A stretch of 64,000 nt of DNA, taken from NCBI GenBank assembly GCA_016719945.1, contig JADJYE010000001.1:496001-560000 (forward strand), written 5' to 3'. Below are positions 1 through 8,973 of this stretch, in pieces; the stretch's first letter is position 1, and each line of letters starts with the position of its first letter. The DNA is from Polyangiaceae bacterium (GTDB lineage: Bacteria; Myxococcota_A; Polyangia; Polyangiales; Polyangiaceae). The position numbers and the translations under genes were made by a program. Under the pieces are notes generated by a model, which searched no databases, was not told where the DNA came from, and saw nothing but the letters and a program-made list of their open reading frames with translations.

Positions 1-612
1 TCGGCACGAGCATCAGCTCCCAGAACACGTAGAACAGGAACAGGTCGAGCGCGACGAACGCGCCGAGCATGGCCGCTTCCAGGAACAGGAACGCGAAGCA
101 GAGCTCCTTCACCCGCGTCTTGATCGAGCCGAACGACGCGAACGCCGCGATGGGCGTGATGAACGTGGTGAGCAGGACGAGCCACAGGCTGATGCCGTCG
201 AGCGCGACGTGGTAGCGGATGCCGAGGCCCGGGATCCACTCCTTGATGTGCTGGAAGTGCCAGCCGGCCGTCATCGGGACGCGCAGCGTCCACAGCGACG
301 CGACGAAGGTGAGCCCCATCGCGGCGTACGTGAAATAGCGCAGCGCGCAGAGCATCTGGCGCGGCAGGAAGAGCACGCCCACGCTGGCGCCCAGCGGCGG
401 GCAGCCATGAGGCACGTGAGCAGGTACGGCCACTCGCCGCTGTCGGCCGCCGGCTGCGGAGCGCTGGCATCGGGCCACAGGCCGGCGATGAACGCTACCG
501 TGAGCGCCGAGATCAGGCCCACGCCGACGCGCTGCTTGAGGCTCTCGCTGCGAGGGACGACGTAGCCGACGATGAACGCGGCCAGGGCGAAGAAGAGGGT
601 CGTGAGGCTCAT
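1..612 (-). CDS. nuoM: NADH-quinone oxidoreductase subunit M, 5' part, frameshifted, runs off the window
   Basis: Membrane proton-pumping subunit of respiratory complex I (antiporter-like family). The start ATG at 612 opens with MSLTTLFFALAAFIVGYVVP, a first membrane helix. Near base 400 the frame breaks. Reading resumes in another frame with NuoM-like segments VASLWTLRVPMTAGWHFQ, GLGIRYHVALDGISLWLVL and FEAxxxGxFxALDLFLFYVFWE-like sequence up to the window edge. Only roughly the first 200 of about 500 residues are present. It lies downstream of nuoL in the same direction. The break is probably a sequencing or assembly error, because the flanking frames are well conserved. Family assignment is sure; the intactness of the gene is not. 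Confidence 0.85.
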
Positions 613-689
613 TGCTGGACCCCCCCGCGCTCGAGCTCCCGAGCTGGGCACCGCAGGACCTGGGCTCGAGGGGTGGCCCCGCCGGGGCT

Positions 690-3245
690 ACCGGGCGTGA
701 GGCGCCGGGAGGTGGACCGCTGGGCGGGCGCGTCGAGCGCGCCCTTCTGCCCTGGGGGCGGGGCCGTGGTCACCGGAGGCCTTGGCCCGGCCTGGGTCGC
801 TGCGGCGCCGGCCGGCTGACGCGTGACCTTGCCTGCGCTTCACGGCCTGGCACGTTCTTGACGGTGACGGTGCTCGGTCTGTTTGCCTGGCTCGACCGTG
901 AACCGACGCCCTCGGCCGAGCCCCTTGCACCGGTCGCCAGCCCCGCGTGTACGGAGCCGAGGCCCGGGAGACGCGGCGATGACCTGCCCGCGCAGATCGT
1001 CGGCGTCGTCGACCGTGACGTGCGGGCGCGGGACGAACCAGCCGATGACGGCGAGGCCGACCACCATGCTGGCGGCGTAGACCTGCACGCGGCCCGTCTG
1101 GATCACGCGGAGCACCGCGCCGACGACGCCGACCACCGCCCGTGAGCCGAGCGATGATCCCATCGACGATCCACTTGTCGGCCATCGTGAAGATGTCCGC
1201 GAGCGCGTCGACCATGCCCACCACGGTCGCGTCGTAGAGCTCGTCGATGCGCCACTTGTCGAGGATGAGCCTGTAGAGCCCCGGCATCGACCGCTTGAAG
1301 CTGAGCTCGGGCGCGCCGCCCTGCTGCTTGTAGATGGCGAAGGCCGCGAAGGAGCCGCCGGCGAAGGCGGCGACGCCCGGGGCCATCATCGTCCACATCT
1401 GCGCGCCGTGCGCCTCGACGCCCGCCCGTAGGCCGACGAACGTGTTCGCCCGGGCGAAGATCGGCTCGAGCTTGTGCATGAGCGGCGCGACGTGGATCGG
1501 CTCCGCGCCCAGGAAGCCAGCGACCAGCGCGAAGGCGCCGAGCACCATCAGCGGCACGGTCATCGGCAGCGGCGACTCGTGCGGCACCGGCCCGTCCATC
1601 TCGCCCGGCTTCTCGTGGTGAGCGTGCGCGTGGTCGTCGTGCCGTGTCGTCGTGCCCGGGGCTTGGGTCCTTCCAGCCCTGGACGATCTTCCAGCCGCGG
1701 AAGACCCGTGGAACGTCAGGAAGTAGGCGCGGAACATGTAGAACGCGGTCATCGTGGCGGCGAAGATGCCGACCCAGTAGATGGCCGGGCCGAGCCACGC
1801 GGGCCAGGCCACATGAACGGCCGCGCCAGGAGCCCGGGGGGGGCACCGTTCGTCCGACGGGCCGAGACGCCTTCCACAGGATCTCGTCCTTCGACCAGAA
1901 GCCGGCGAACAGCGGCACGCCCGCGATCGAGAGGCACGAGACGAGGTACGTCGCGTGCGTGATCGGCATGAACTTGCGCAGGCCGCCCATGTTGCGCATG
2001 TCCTGCGAGCGTCGGTGTCGTGGATGCGCGCGTGCATCGCGTGGATCACCGAGCCGGCGCCGAGGAACAGGCAGGCCTTGAAGAAGGCGTGCGTGAACAC
2101 GTGGAAGAAGCCGGCCGTGAACGCGCCGACGCCCACGCCGATGAACATGAAGCCGAGCTGGCTCACCGTGGAGTAGGCGAGCACCTTCTTCAGGTCGCGC
2201 TGGAAGAAGCCCATGCTCGCCGCGAAGATCGCGGTGGCCGCGCCGACGATCGCGACGACGGCCATCGCCGCCGGCGACAGGACGAAGACGTCGGACATGC
2301 GCGCGACGAGGTAGACGCCGGCCGTGACCATCGTGGCCGCGTGGATCAGGGCGGAGACCGGCGTCGGGCCGGCCATGGCGTCGGGCAGCCAGACGTAGAG
2401 CGGGATCTGCGCGCTCTTGCCGGCGCAGCCGAGGAACAGCGCGAAGCCGCACAGCGTCGAGCCGTACACGAGCACGGGCTTGCTCGGCACGAGCACGTTG
2501 GCGAGGAAGGCCGGCAGCGTCTCGTGCGAGAGGTTGCCGATCGGCCAGATCTTCACGGGCTGCAGCAGGTTGCCGGCGTTCGCGGCGATGCCGTCCCAGC
2601 TGAGCGAGCCCGTGTAATAGACCAGCATGGCACATCGCGCAGAGCAGGCCGAAGTCGCCGATGCGGTTGACGATGAAGGCCTTCTTGCCGGCCGAGTCGT
2701 TCTTCTCTTCGGTGAACCAGAAGCCGATCAGCAGGTAGCTGCAGAGGCCGACGCCCTCCCAGCCGACGAAGAGCATGGGCAGGCTGTCGCCGAGGATCAG
2801 CACCAGCATCGAGAAGATGAACAGGTTGAGGTACGCGAAGAACCGGTAGTACCCCGGGTCGTCCTTCATGTACTCGCTCGAGTACAGGTGGATGAGGAAG
2901 CCCACCCCCGTCACGACCAGCATCATCGTCGCGGTCATCGCGTCGGCGCTGAACGCCACGTCGATGGGGATCACGCGGCCGGTGCCGGCCCGTGATGCTC
3001 CATCCACCGCCACGCGGGCCACTAGAGCTTGGACCCGTGGCGCCGTGCCCGTGGGGCGAGAGGCTGAGGAACGTGACGACGCTGGCGAAGAACGACAGCG
3101 CCGACCGCCGAGAGGGCCATCAGCCGCACGGCGTCCTTGCCGAGCCGCTTGCCGAACACGCCGTTGACGAACGCGCCGAGCAGCGGCAGCAGGAGCACCA
3201 CGGCGAGGAGGGCGAAGTCGTCTTGCGGGAACTGGCTGCCTGAGA
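690..3245 (-). CDS. nuoL: NADH-quinone oxidoreductase subunit L, multiple frameshifts
   Basis: Largest antiporter-like membrane subunit of complex I. Recognisable NuoL blocks are spread over all three minus frames: an N-terminal helix (ALLAVVLLLPLLGAFVNGVF) near 3220-3150, VTGVGFLIHLYSSEYMKDDP and FVGWEGVGLCSYLLIGFW near 2940-2700, PLYVWLPDAMAGPTPVSALI and HAATMVTAGVYLVAR near 2400-2280, LAYSTVSQLGFMFIGVGVG near 2190-2120, and a C-terminal amphipathic/TM part down to about 1000. At least five frame changes are needed to join them (near 3090, 3020, 2620, 2010-1650 and 1150), several beside runs of G or C. No ATG is visible at the N-terminus, so start and end are approximate. A real pseudogene cannot be excluded, but conserved sequence in every frame argues for sequence errors. 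Confidence 0.85.
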
Positions 3246-3252
3246 GCTTCTG

Positions 3253-3571
3253 TCAGGGCCAGTTCCTCAACAGGTCCGCGTCGTCCGACCGCACGGTCTT
3301 ACGGACGCGGAAGAACGACAGCACGATGGCGAGGCCGATCGCCGCTTCGGCGGCGGCGACGACGATGATGAAGAACGCGAAGATCTGCCCCGCGTGGTTG
3401 TGCGGGTGCACGCGGTTGAACGCGACCAACGTGAGGTTCACCGCGTTGAGCATCAGCTCGATGCTCATCAACAGCACGAGCAGGTTCCGTCGGAGGAGGA
3501 AGCCGACGGCGCCGATGGCGAACAAGACGCCCGCGACCGTGAGGAAATACTCGAGGGGGACAGGCGCTCAC
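3253..3571 (-). CDS. nuoK: NADH-quinone oxidoreductase subunit K
   Basis: Small three-helix antiporter-related subunit of complex I (usual length about 100 aa). The clean frame covers LFAIGAVGFLLRRNLLVLL and IELMLNAVNLTLVAFNR to the stop at 3253; the conserved Glu of helix 2 is present in SIELMLNAVN. The normal N-terminus (PLEYFLTVAGVLFAIGAV) is also encoded, but no start codon lies in that frame. The GTG at 3571-3569, overlapping the nuoJ stop as GTGA, becomes the start if the five-C run at about 3555 is one base too long. The alternative is an internal start at the Met encoded near 3525. Translationally coupled to nuoJ. Confidence 0.9.
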
Positions 3572-4160
3572 GAGCCCTCCTTCGGCGGGCTCGGCGAGCG
3601 CCTGCGACTCTGGCAGGGCCCAGGCGGGGGAGCGCCAGGTGGGTCGGCCTGCTTGCCGCGGGCGACGGCCATGGCGCCGACCACCGCGACCAGCAACAGC
3701 GCGCCCGAGAGCTGGAAGGGGACGACCTGCTCGGTGAAGAGCTCGCGGCCGACTGACCTCGACCGTGCCCGCCGAAGCGGCTCGGCATCTTGGAGAGCGC
3801 TCGCCGCCGAAGCCAGTCCCACGGTAGCAGGGCGCCGACGGCCACCAGGGCGATGACCCAGCGCCGAAGAGCCCCGCGCCCCGCGAGGCGTGCGCGCGTC
3901 TCGGTCGCGTCGCTCGGCCCGAGCAGCATGATGACGAACAGGAAGAGCACCACCACCGCGCCGGCGTAGACCAGGATCTGGATCGCCGCGAGGAACTCGG
4001 CGGCGAGCAGCAGGTACATGCCCGCGATGCCGACGATGGTGCCGAGCAGGCCCATCGCGCCGCGGATCGGGTTCTTGGCGCCCACCGTGTAGACCAGGCC
4101 GCCTCCAGCACGAGGAGCGTGCAGGCTGCGAAGAAGAAGGTCTCGAGGCTGCCATCTCAT
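3568..4160 (-). CDS. nuoJ: NADH-quinone oxidoreductase subunit J, frameshifted
   Basis: Membrane subunit of complex I with five expected helices. An ATG at 4160 follows the ribosome-binding sequence AGGA at good spacing. After a frame change just behind the start, the protein reads SLETFFFAACTLLVL, then GGGLVYTVGAKNPIRGAMGL, GIAGMYLLLAAEFLAAIQIL and YAGAVVVLFLFVIMLLGPS, the hallmark NuoJ stretch. Further shifts near 4100 and 3800 lead to the C-terminal frame ending KEGS at 3568, where the stop overlaps the nuoK start. Neighbours nuoF upstream and nuoK downstream fit an operon. Frame breaks probably reflect sequence error. Confidence 0.85.
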
Positions 4161-4177
4161 GGTGTTCCTGGCGGGGG

Positions 4178-5589
4178 TCAGCGGGGCCCGAACGGGCGGT
4201 CGCCAGGCGTGCCGCCGGCCGGGAGGGCGGGAAGTAGCGGGCGCGAGCGTCCCGGTCGACGCCTTGCCCTTCTGGGCGCACGAACGCCTCGAGCTCCTTA
4301 CGGAACTTCTTGATGAAGCCCATCGCAGGCATCGCCGTGCCCTCACCGAAGGCGCAGATCGTGTTGCCCATGATGTTGTTGGCGATCTCGTGCAGGCGGT
4401 CGAGCTCTTCCATCTCGGCCTTGCCGTCGACGACCCGCGTGAGGATGCGGTTGAGCCACGCGCTGCCCTCGCGGCACGGCGTGCACTGCCCGCACGACTC
4501 GTGGCGGTAGAAGCGCATCAGGTTGTGGAAGGCGAGCACCGGGTCGGCCTTGTCCGACAGGACGATGGCGCAGCAGGTGCCGAGCATCGTGCCGAGCGCG
4601 CGGTACGTGTCGACGCCCATGGGGACGTCGAGCACGCTCTTGCCGTGCCACGGGTGGAGCACGTGCTTCGCATCGGGCGCGTTCACGGTCTCCTCCGGGC
4701 GGAGGATGGGGCACGAGGAGCCGCCCGGGATAACGCCGAGCAGCTCGCCGTGCTCGACGCCGCCGCCGAGGTCGTACACGAGCTCGCGCAGCGTCAGCCC
4801 CACCGCCGCCTCGAAGACGCCGGGGGTCTTGACGTGGCCGCTGACGCCGAACAGGCGCACGCCGCCGTCTTTCAGGTGGTGCAGATCCGAGAGCTTCGAG
4901 AAGGCCTCGCCGCCCAGCTTGAGCGCGAGGGGCACCGTGGCGATGGTCTCGAGGTTGTTCACCGTGGTCGGCATGCCGAACGCGCCCGCCTGCGCGGGGA
5001 ACGGCGGCTTGAGCCGGGGCTCGCCGCGGCGGCCCTCGAGCGAGTTGAGCAGGCTCGTCTCTTCGCCGCAGATGTACGCGCCGGCGCCGGTGTGGACGTA
5101 GACCTCGACCGGGTAGTCGAGCCCGAAGGGCTTATCGCCGAGGTACCCCTTGGCGCGGGCCTCCTTGATGGCGCCCCACAGGCGCGCCTTCGAGAGGTGC
5201 AGCTCGTCGCGCACGTAGATGTACGCCGCGTGCGCGCCGATGCCGAAGCAGCCGATGATGCAGCCCTCCACCACCGCGTGGGGGTTGAGCTCCATGATGG
5301 TTCGGTCTTTGAAGGTGCCCGGCTCGCCCTCGTCGGCGTTGATGACGAGGTAGTGCGGCTTCTCGGGCTTGGGCGGCCAGGGCATGAAGCCCCATTTGAC
5401 GCCCATCGGGAAGCCGGCGCCGCCGCGGCCGCGGATGTTGGCCGCGCGCATCTCGGTGAGCAGATCGTCGCGCTTCATGCCGAGCGCGCGCTTGGCCTGC
5501 TTGTAGCCGCCGTCGCGCTCGTAGGGGCCGAGCTTCCAGCCGTCGGTCTCGGTGTAGCGCTTGCTGAGGTAGTTGGTGCGGACGAGCAT
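4178..5589 (-). CDS. nuoF: NADH-quinone oxidoreductase subunit F (NADH/FMN-binding)
   Basis: The 51-kDa flavoprotein of the complex I NADH dehydrogenase module: it binds NADH and FMN and carries the N3 4Fe-4S cluster. The start is MLVRTNYLSKRYTET at 5589, 16 bases after the nuoE stop. Seen: the Gly-rich NADH/FMN motif IRGRGGAGFPMGVKW near residues 53-67, NADEGEPGTFKDR near 85-97, GAGAYICGEETSLLNSLEGR near 172-191, the cluster ligands CGQCTPC near 364-370 and the fourth Cys in NTICAFGEG near 410. The conserved frame ends around KKFRKELEAFVRPEG. The in-frame reading then runs on into nuoJ; a TGA at 4180-4178 in an adjacent frame is the likely true stop, so one more shift lies near 4250. The catalytic body is intact. 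Confidence 0.95.
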
Positions 5590-5605
5590 CGGTCGGGGCC
5601 TCGAG

Positions 5606-6118
5606 CTATCGAGTGAGCTTCTCCAGGATCTCGTCGACCTGCTGGAGCGACAGGTTCTCGTGGTAGTCCTTGTCGACCTGCATCATGGGGGCGGTGCCGC
5701 AGGAGGCGAGGCACTCTGCCGTGCGCAGCGTCACCTTGCCGTCCTTGGTGGTCTCGCCGGCGTGGATGCCCAGCTTCTTCTCGCAGCGGTGCAGCACCGC
5801 GTCGGCGCCCTTGAGCGCGCACGACAAGGTGCGGCAGACCCAGACCTGGTGCTGACCGACCGGGTGCTGATTGAAGAGCGTGTAGAAGGTGACGACGCCC
5901 TTCACGTGCGCCGTGGAGAGACCCAGGCGGCCGGCGACGAAGGCGATCACCGCGTCGCTGACCCAGCCGTTCTGGTCTTGGCACAGGTGGAGCGCAGGGA
6001 TGCACGCCGCCTGCTTGTTGGGATAGCGCGACAGGATATCGGCGAGCTCACGCTCGTTGTCCGCCGTGAGGGTGAACTCGGCGGCATCTTCGTTGGAGAC
6101 CTGGGGCGTCTTTTCCAT
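5606..6118 (-). CDS. nuoE: NADH-quinone oxidoreductase subunit E (2Fe-2S thioredoxin-like)
   Basis: The 24-kDa subunit of the complex I NADH dehydrogenase module. 170 aa, normal for the family. It has an N-terminal helical domain followed by a thioredoxin-like 2Fe-2S domain. The four ligands are visible as CRTLSC (Cys about 94 and 99) and CLASC (about 135 and 139), and GVVTFYTLF is a family signature. It is the first visible gene of the minus-strand run nuoE-F-J-K-L-M; the 369 bases upstream are shared with the divergent zinc-ribbon gene and should hold the promoter. nuoG, nuoH and nuoI are absent here and must be elsewhere if complex I is complete. Confidence 0.96.
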   Translation of the reverse strand: MEKTPQVSNEDAAEFTLTADNERELADILSRYPNKQAACIPALHLCQDQNGWVSDAVIAFVAGRLGLSTAHVKGVVTFYTLFNQHPVGQHQVWVCRTLSCALKGADAVLHRCEKKLGIHAGETTKDGKVTLRTAECLASCGTAPMMQVDKDYHENLSLQQVDEILEKLTR

Positions 6119-6487
6119 GCGCGACTCGGGCGACCGGCAGGGAAACTGTGCCGCGCTCCATCAGGTGGAGAGTCTCGAGGTGACTCGAGACGCGCGGGAG
6201 GGACGGAACTTCCGACCAGGGCCGATCGGGCGCGCACGCCAGTGATCGGGTCCCTCTGGTGTCAAGCGCTCGCTCCCGAGGCTCACCCTCTGGGCCGGAA
6301 GTTGCGGGTGCGCGCGGTGGCGAAGAGAGGCCCACCTTTCACTTGTGATCAAAACCGACAAGCGAGTACCCTCCCCCGCACTTCGCGTGTCATTGCGCTC
6401 ACGCGTATGTCGCTCGTCGAATTGCCGGTCGAACACGTGGGGGCCCACCTCCACGGTCCTTGAACGCTACGCCTTCGGAGGTTGTGC
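6119..6487. other. divergent intergenic region between nuoE and the zinc-ribbon gene
   Basis: A 369-base stretch without a credible gene. It should contain promoters for nuoE (leftward) and for the zinc-ribbon protein (rightward). I see no convincing -35/-10 pair or operator. A GGAGG at 6477-6481 is the ribosome-binding site of the rightward gene. Confidence 0.5.
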
Positions 6488-7723
6488 GTGTTTTGTCCCA
6501 ACTGCGGTACCCAGAACGCGGAGACTGCGTCTACGTGCGTGAAGTGTGGCTTCAACCTCAGGGGAGCTGCGGCCCCGAAGTTCAAGGGCACGATGCTCAT
6601 GAACCAGCAGCCCATGTCTCCCCCGAGCCCGATGGGCGCTCCTCCCGGTCCCCCTGGGCCGCCGGGAATGGGCGCCGCCCCGCCGATGAACCCCAACCTC
6701 GCAGGCACCGTCGTCGGTGTTCCGCCTGCAGGCATGGGTCAGATGGCGGGCCCGCCTCCTGCGCCGCCTCCCCCAGGCGCTGGCGGCTTCGCCGATCCCG
6801 GCATGAACGGAATGCCCGGCGGCAATCCGGGGGTCAACCCGCTCGGAGGCACGATGGCGATTGATATGGCTCCTGGTGGCGGCTTCGGCGCGCCCCCTCA
6901 GAATCCCCCTCCCCCTATGGGCGATCCCAACATGGGTGGTGACCCTGCCGCCGCGGCGTACGGCCCGCCGGGTGGCTACGGTCCTCCCGGTGGCTACGGC
7001 CCGCCGGGTGGGGGTCAGCCGCCCGGTGGTGGCGGCTATGGCCCGCCCGGTGGCGCGCCCCCCGGTGGCGGCGGCTACGGCGGTCCTCCGGGCGGTGGTG
7101 GCTATGGCGGTCCTCCTGGCGGCGCGCCTCCGGGCGGTGGCGGCTACGGCGGTCCTCCCCAGGGTGGTGGTGGCTACGGCGCTCCTCCCGGCGCACCCGG
7201 TGGCTACGGTGCTCCTCCCGGCGCACCCGGTGGCTACGGCGCTCCTCCCGGCGCGCCGATGGGCGGCGGCATGGGCGGCCCGATGATGGGCCCGATGGGC
7301 GGCGGCCCGGTCGGCAAGGGTCCGCAGCCGAAGATGCGGCTTCCCGTGAACATCATGTTCATCCTCAGCGTGGTCGGCTTGGCAGGCAACGTCCTGAGCA
7401 ACGTCGGCAGCAACATCGGCGTCGGGGCGCTCGCGGGGCTCGGCGGCCTCATGGGCCTCGCCGGCCTGGTCGCGGCGGTTTTTGCGCTGCTGCTCCTGCT
7501 CGACCTCAAGAACTACACGCAGGATCCCGACCTCAACAACTGGTGGTTCGTCTTCATCCCGTGCCTCAACATCTGGTACTGGATGGTGAAGGTCCGCCCG
7601 GCCGTGAGCCGCGCGCGCCAGATGTCGGGCCTGAGCCCCGAGATCAAGGGCGGCGCCCAGTACTTCTTCCTGGGCGCCTGGGCGATCGCGGCCGACATGG
7701 AGCAGTTCAGCGTAAAGGGCTGA
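6488..7723 (+). CDS. zinc-ribbon, Gly/Pro/Tyr-repeat membrane protein
   Basis: 411 aa, function unknown. The start is taken as GTG 6488, because GGAGG at 6477-6481 sits six bases upstream; the TTG at 6482 would be too close. Order of parts: an N-terminal zinc ribbon with two CxxC pairs (CPNC and CVKC, residues about 3-22); a long disordered region rich in PPG, including many PPGGYG/PPGGGGYGGPPGG units (about residues 155-260); then KMRLPVNIMFILSVVGLAGN and a second hydrophobic stretch GLAGLVAAVFALLLLLDLKN, i.e. two membrane helices; then an aromatic-rich segment (WWFVFIPCLNIWYWMVKVRP) and a C-terminal helix. The design resembles myxobacterial membrane proteins that assemble through low-complexity repeats. 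A hairpin terminator follows. No function is claimed. Confidence 0.85.
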   Translation: MFCPNCGTQNAETASTCVKCGFNLRGAAAPKFKGTMLMNQQPMSPPSPMGAPPGPPGPPGMGAAPPMNPNLAGTVVGVPPAGMGQMAGPPPAPPPPGAGGFADPGMNGMPGGNPGVNPLGGTMAIDMAPGGGFGAPPQNPPPPMGDPNMGGDPAAAAYGPPGGYGPPGGYGPPGGGQPPGGGGYGPPGGAPPGGGGYGGPPGGGGYGGPPGGAPPGGGGYGGPPQGGGGYGAPPGAPGGYGAPPGAPGGYGAPPGAPMGGGMGGPMMGPMGGGPVGKGPQPKMRLPVNIMFILSVVGLAGNVLSNVGSNIGVGALAGLGGLMGLAGLVAAVFALLLLLDLKNYTQDPDLNNWWFVFIPCLNIWYWMVKVRPAVSRARQMSGLSPEIKGGAQYFFLGAWAIAADMEQFSVKG

Positions 7724-7750
7724 GGACTGCGCCGTTCGTGAGCGAGTGAC

Positions 7751-7770
7751 GGGCGGCCTTCGGGCCGCCC
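7751..7770 (+). terminator. hairpin terminator after the zinc-ribbon gene
   Basis: Perfect 8-bp stem gggcggcc / ggccgccc with loop ttcg, 28 bases after the stop codon. It is followed by GC-rich sequence and only a short ttt, so it is a strong hairpin with a weak U-tract. Confidence 0.65.
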
Positions 7771-7909
7771 GCGCTCGTTTCGAACGTCCGAATTGTTGCG
7801 CCGGCATGACGCCCGCGTTGGCTCTCGCTTCGCTCGGCCGGATCGCGGGCTATGCCGGCGGCAATTTCTTCAAGCATCGATGGTTCCACGGGACTAGAGT
7901 CGCGCTGCT

Positions 7910-8302
7910 GTGTTGCCGCCCCCGACCAGCCCCAAGAACCGCCTGATCCGCCTAGGCGCCTACCTCGGGCCCCTGGCGCTCGCGGTCGCGTTGAAGGTCC
8001 CGCTGTGCCCGACGGCGATCATCAGCGGCATGCCGTGCCCCGGCTGCGGGATGACGCGGGCGGCGCTGGCGCTCGCGCATGGAGACGTGCACCGGGCCTG
8101 CAGCTTGAACCCGCTCGCGCTCGGCGTGATCCCGACCGTGGCCGCGATGGTCGCGGTGGCGATCGCCGGCTACCTGAAGGACGGGGACAACCGCATGCAC
8201 CGCCCCGCAGCCATCGGCGCGGGCATGACCACCATCGCGGCCCTCTTCGTCGTCTGGGTCCTGCGCTGGTTCGGCATGTTCGGCGGGCCGGTGGATGTTT
8301 AA
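7910..8302 (+). CDS. DUF2752 family membrane protein
   Basis: 130 aa from a GTG start. The diagnostic DUF2752 motif PCPGCGMTRAALALAHGD is at about residues 42-59, in the usual place after a first hydrophobic helix (LGPLALAVALKVPLCP). Two more membrane helices follow (LGVIPTVAAMVAVAIAGYL and MTTIAALFVVWVLRWFGMF). These are small inner-membrane proteins of unknown function; the paired Cys and conserved Arg are thought to be structural or metal-related, but this is unproven. Its stop codon abuts the palindromic repeat region. Standalone gene behind a terminator. Confidence 0.9.
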   Translation: MLPPPTSPKNRLIRLGAYLGPLALAVALKVPLCPTAIISGMPCPGCGMTRAALALAHGDVHRACSLNPLALGVIPTVAAMVAVAIAGYLKDGDNRMHRPAAIGAGMTTIAALFVVWVLRWFGMFGGPVDV

Positions 8303-8305
8303 TTG

Positions 8306-8537
8306 CCCCGCGCGCCCGCTGGCGCGGGGCCCTTCGGTTTTCACGCGCCCGGGGCGCGCGAAAACCGGCGCCATTTTTGTCCCGCGCGCCCGCTGGCGCG
8401 GGGCCCTTCGGTTTTCACGCGCCCGGGGCGCGCGAAAACCGGCGCCATTTGTCCCGCGCGCCCGCTGGCTCCGGGGGGCGCGCCGCTGGCGCGGGCCCTC
8501 GGTTTTCACGCGCCCGGGGCGCGCGAAAACCGGCGCG
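8306..8537 (+). repeat. three tandem copies of a double-hairpin palindromic repeat
   Basis: Copies at about 8306-8372, 8381-8446 and 8453-8537. Each consists of gcgcgcccgctggcgcgggg, cccttcgg, and a second hairpin with arms ggttttc / gaaaacc around a GC-rich centre. The first two copies are almost identical; the third carries an insertion of about 15 bases. They follow directly after the DUF2752 stop. Further copies occur at 8.84, 62.4, 62.9, 63.7 and 63.8 kb. Confidence 0.9.
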
Positions 8538-8654
8538 GGGGTTGTCGCGTGGGGCCCTCCCCACGCGAAGAGCCGGGCGCACCATCCTTCTTGCCAGCAC
8601 GCGCCGCAGGCGACGTGTCCAGTCCCAAATGTGAGCACTAGCTCGCGTCCACTC

Positions 8655-8806
8655 CGGACACGAGCCGAAGGCGACGTGTCCCCTCTCCTCTCCTGCGGGA
8701 CACGAGCCGAAGGCGACGTGTCCCCTCTCTTCCTGCGGGACACGAGCCGAAGGCGACGTGTCCCCTCTCCTCTCCTGCGGGACACGAGCCGAAGGCGACG
8801 TGTCCC
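8655..8806 (+). repeat. tandem hairpin array, four units of about 40-42 bp
   Basis: The core is gggacacg, a 12-base loop agccgaaggcga, then cgtgtccc: an 8-bp inverted repeat. Copies at 8655-8682, 8697-8724, 8737-8764 and 8779-8806 are separated by ctctcctctcctgc-type spacers. A degenerate half copy lies at about 8602-8620. Intergenic, upstream of coq4. Confidence 0.9.
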
Positions 8807-8840
8807 CTCTCGCCAGTGTGCGCCGGCAGGCGCACCCCCG

Positions 8841-8907
8841 GCGCCGGATTTTCACGCGCGCTCGGGCGCGTGAAAATCCGAAGGGCCCCGCGCCAGCGGG
8901 CGCGCCG
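8841..8907 (-). repeat. double-hairpin palindromic repeat, inverted copy
   Basis: Same family as 8306-8537 but in the opposite orientation: ggattttcacgcgc, the complementary arm gcgcgtgaaaatcc, then gaaggggcc-type sequence and the cgcgccagcgggcgcgc hairpin. It ends about 65 bases before the coq4 start. Confidence 0.85.
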
Positions 8908-8973
8908 GAAAAGAAAGCGAGTAGCGAACATGAGTCATCGCTCGCATTCTGTTGGGCAGGAGGGAACCCACAG

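Noticed and set aside
3568..5589. A natural NuoF-NuoJ fusion protein
   Set aside because: The joined reading loses NuoJ identity after the junction, while true NuoJ sequence is in another frame; it is a frameshift artefact.
8655..8806. Short regular repeats as a CRISPR
   Set aside because: The spacers are the same low-complexity ctctcctctcctgc sequence each time; only four units and no cas genes.
8295..8873. Small proteins read through the palindromic repeats
   Set aside because: Translations are Arg/Pro/Ala repeats (RPGRAKTG-type) dictated by hairpin arms.
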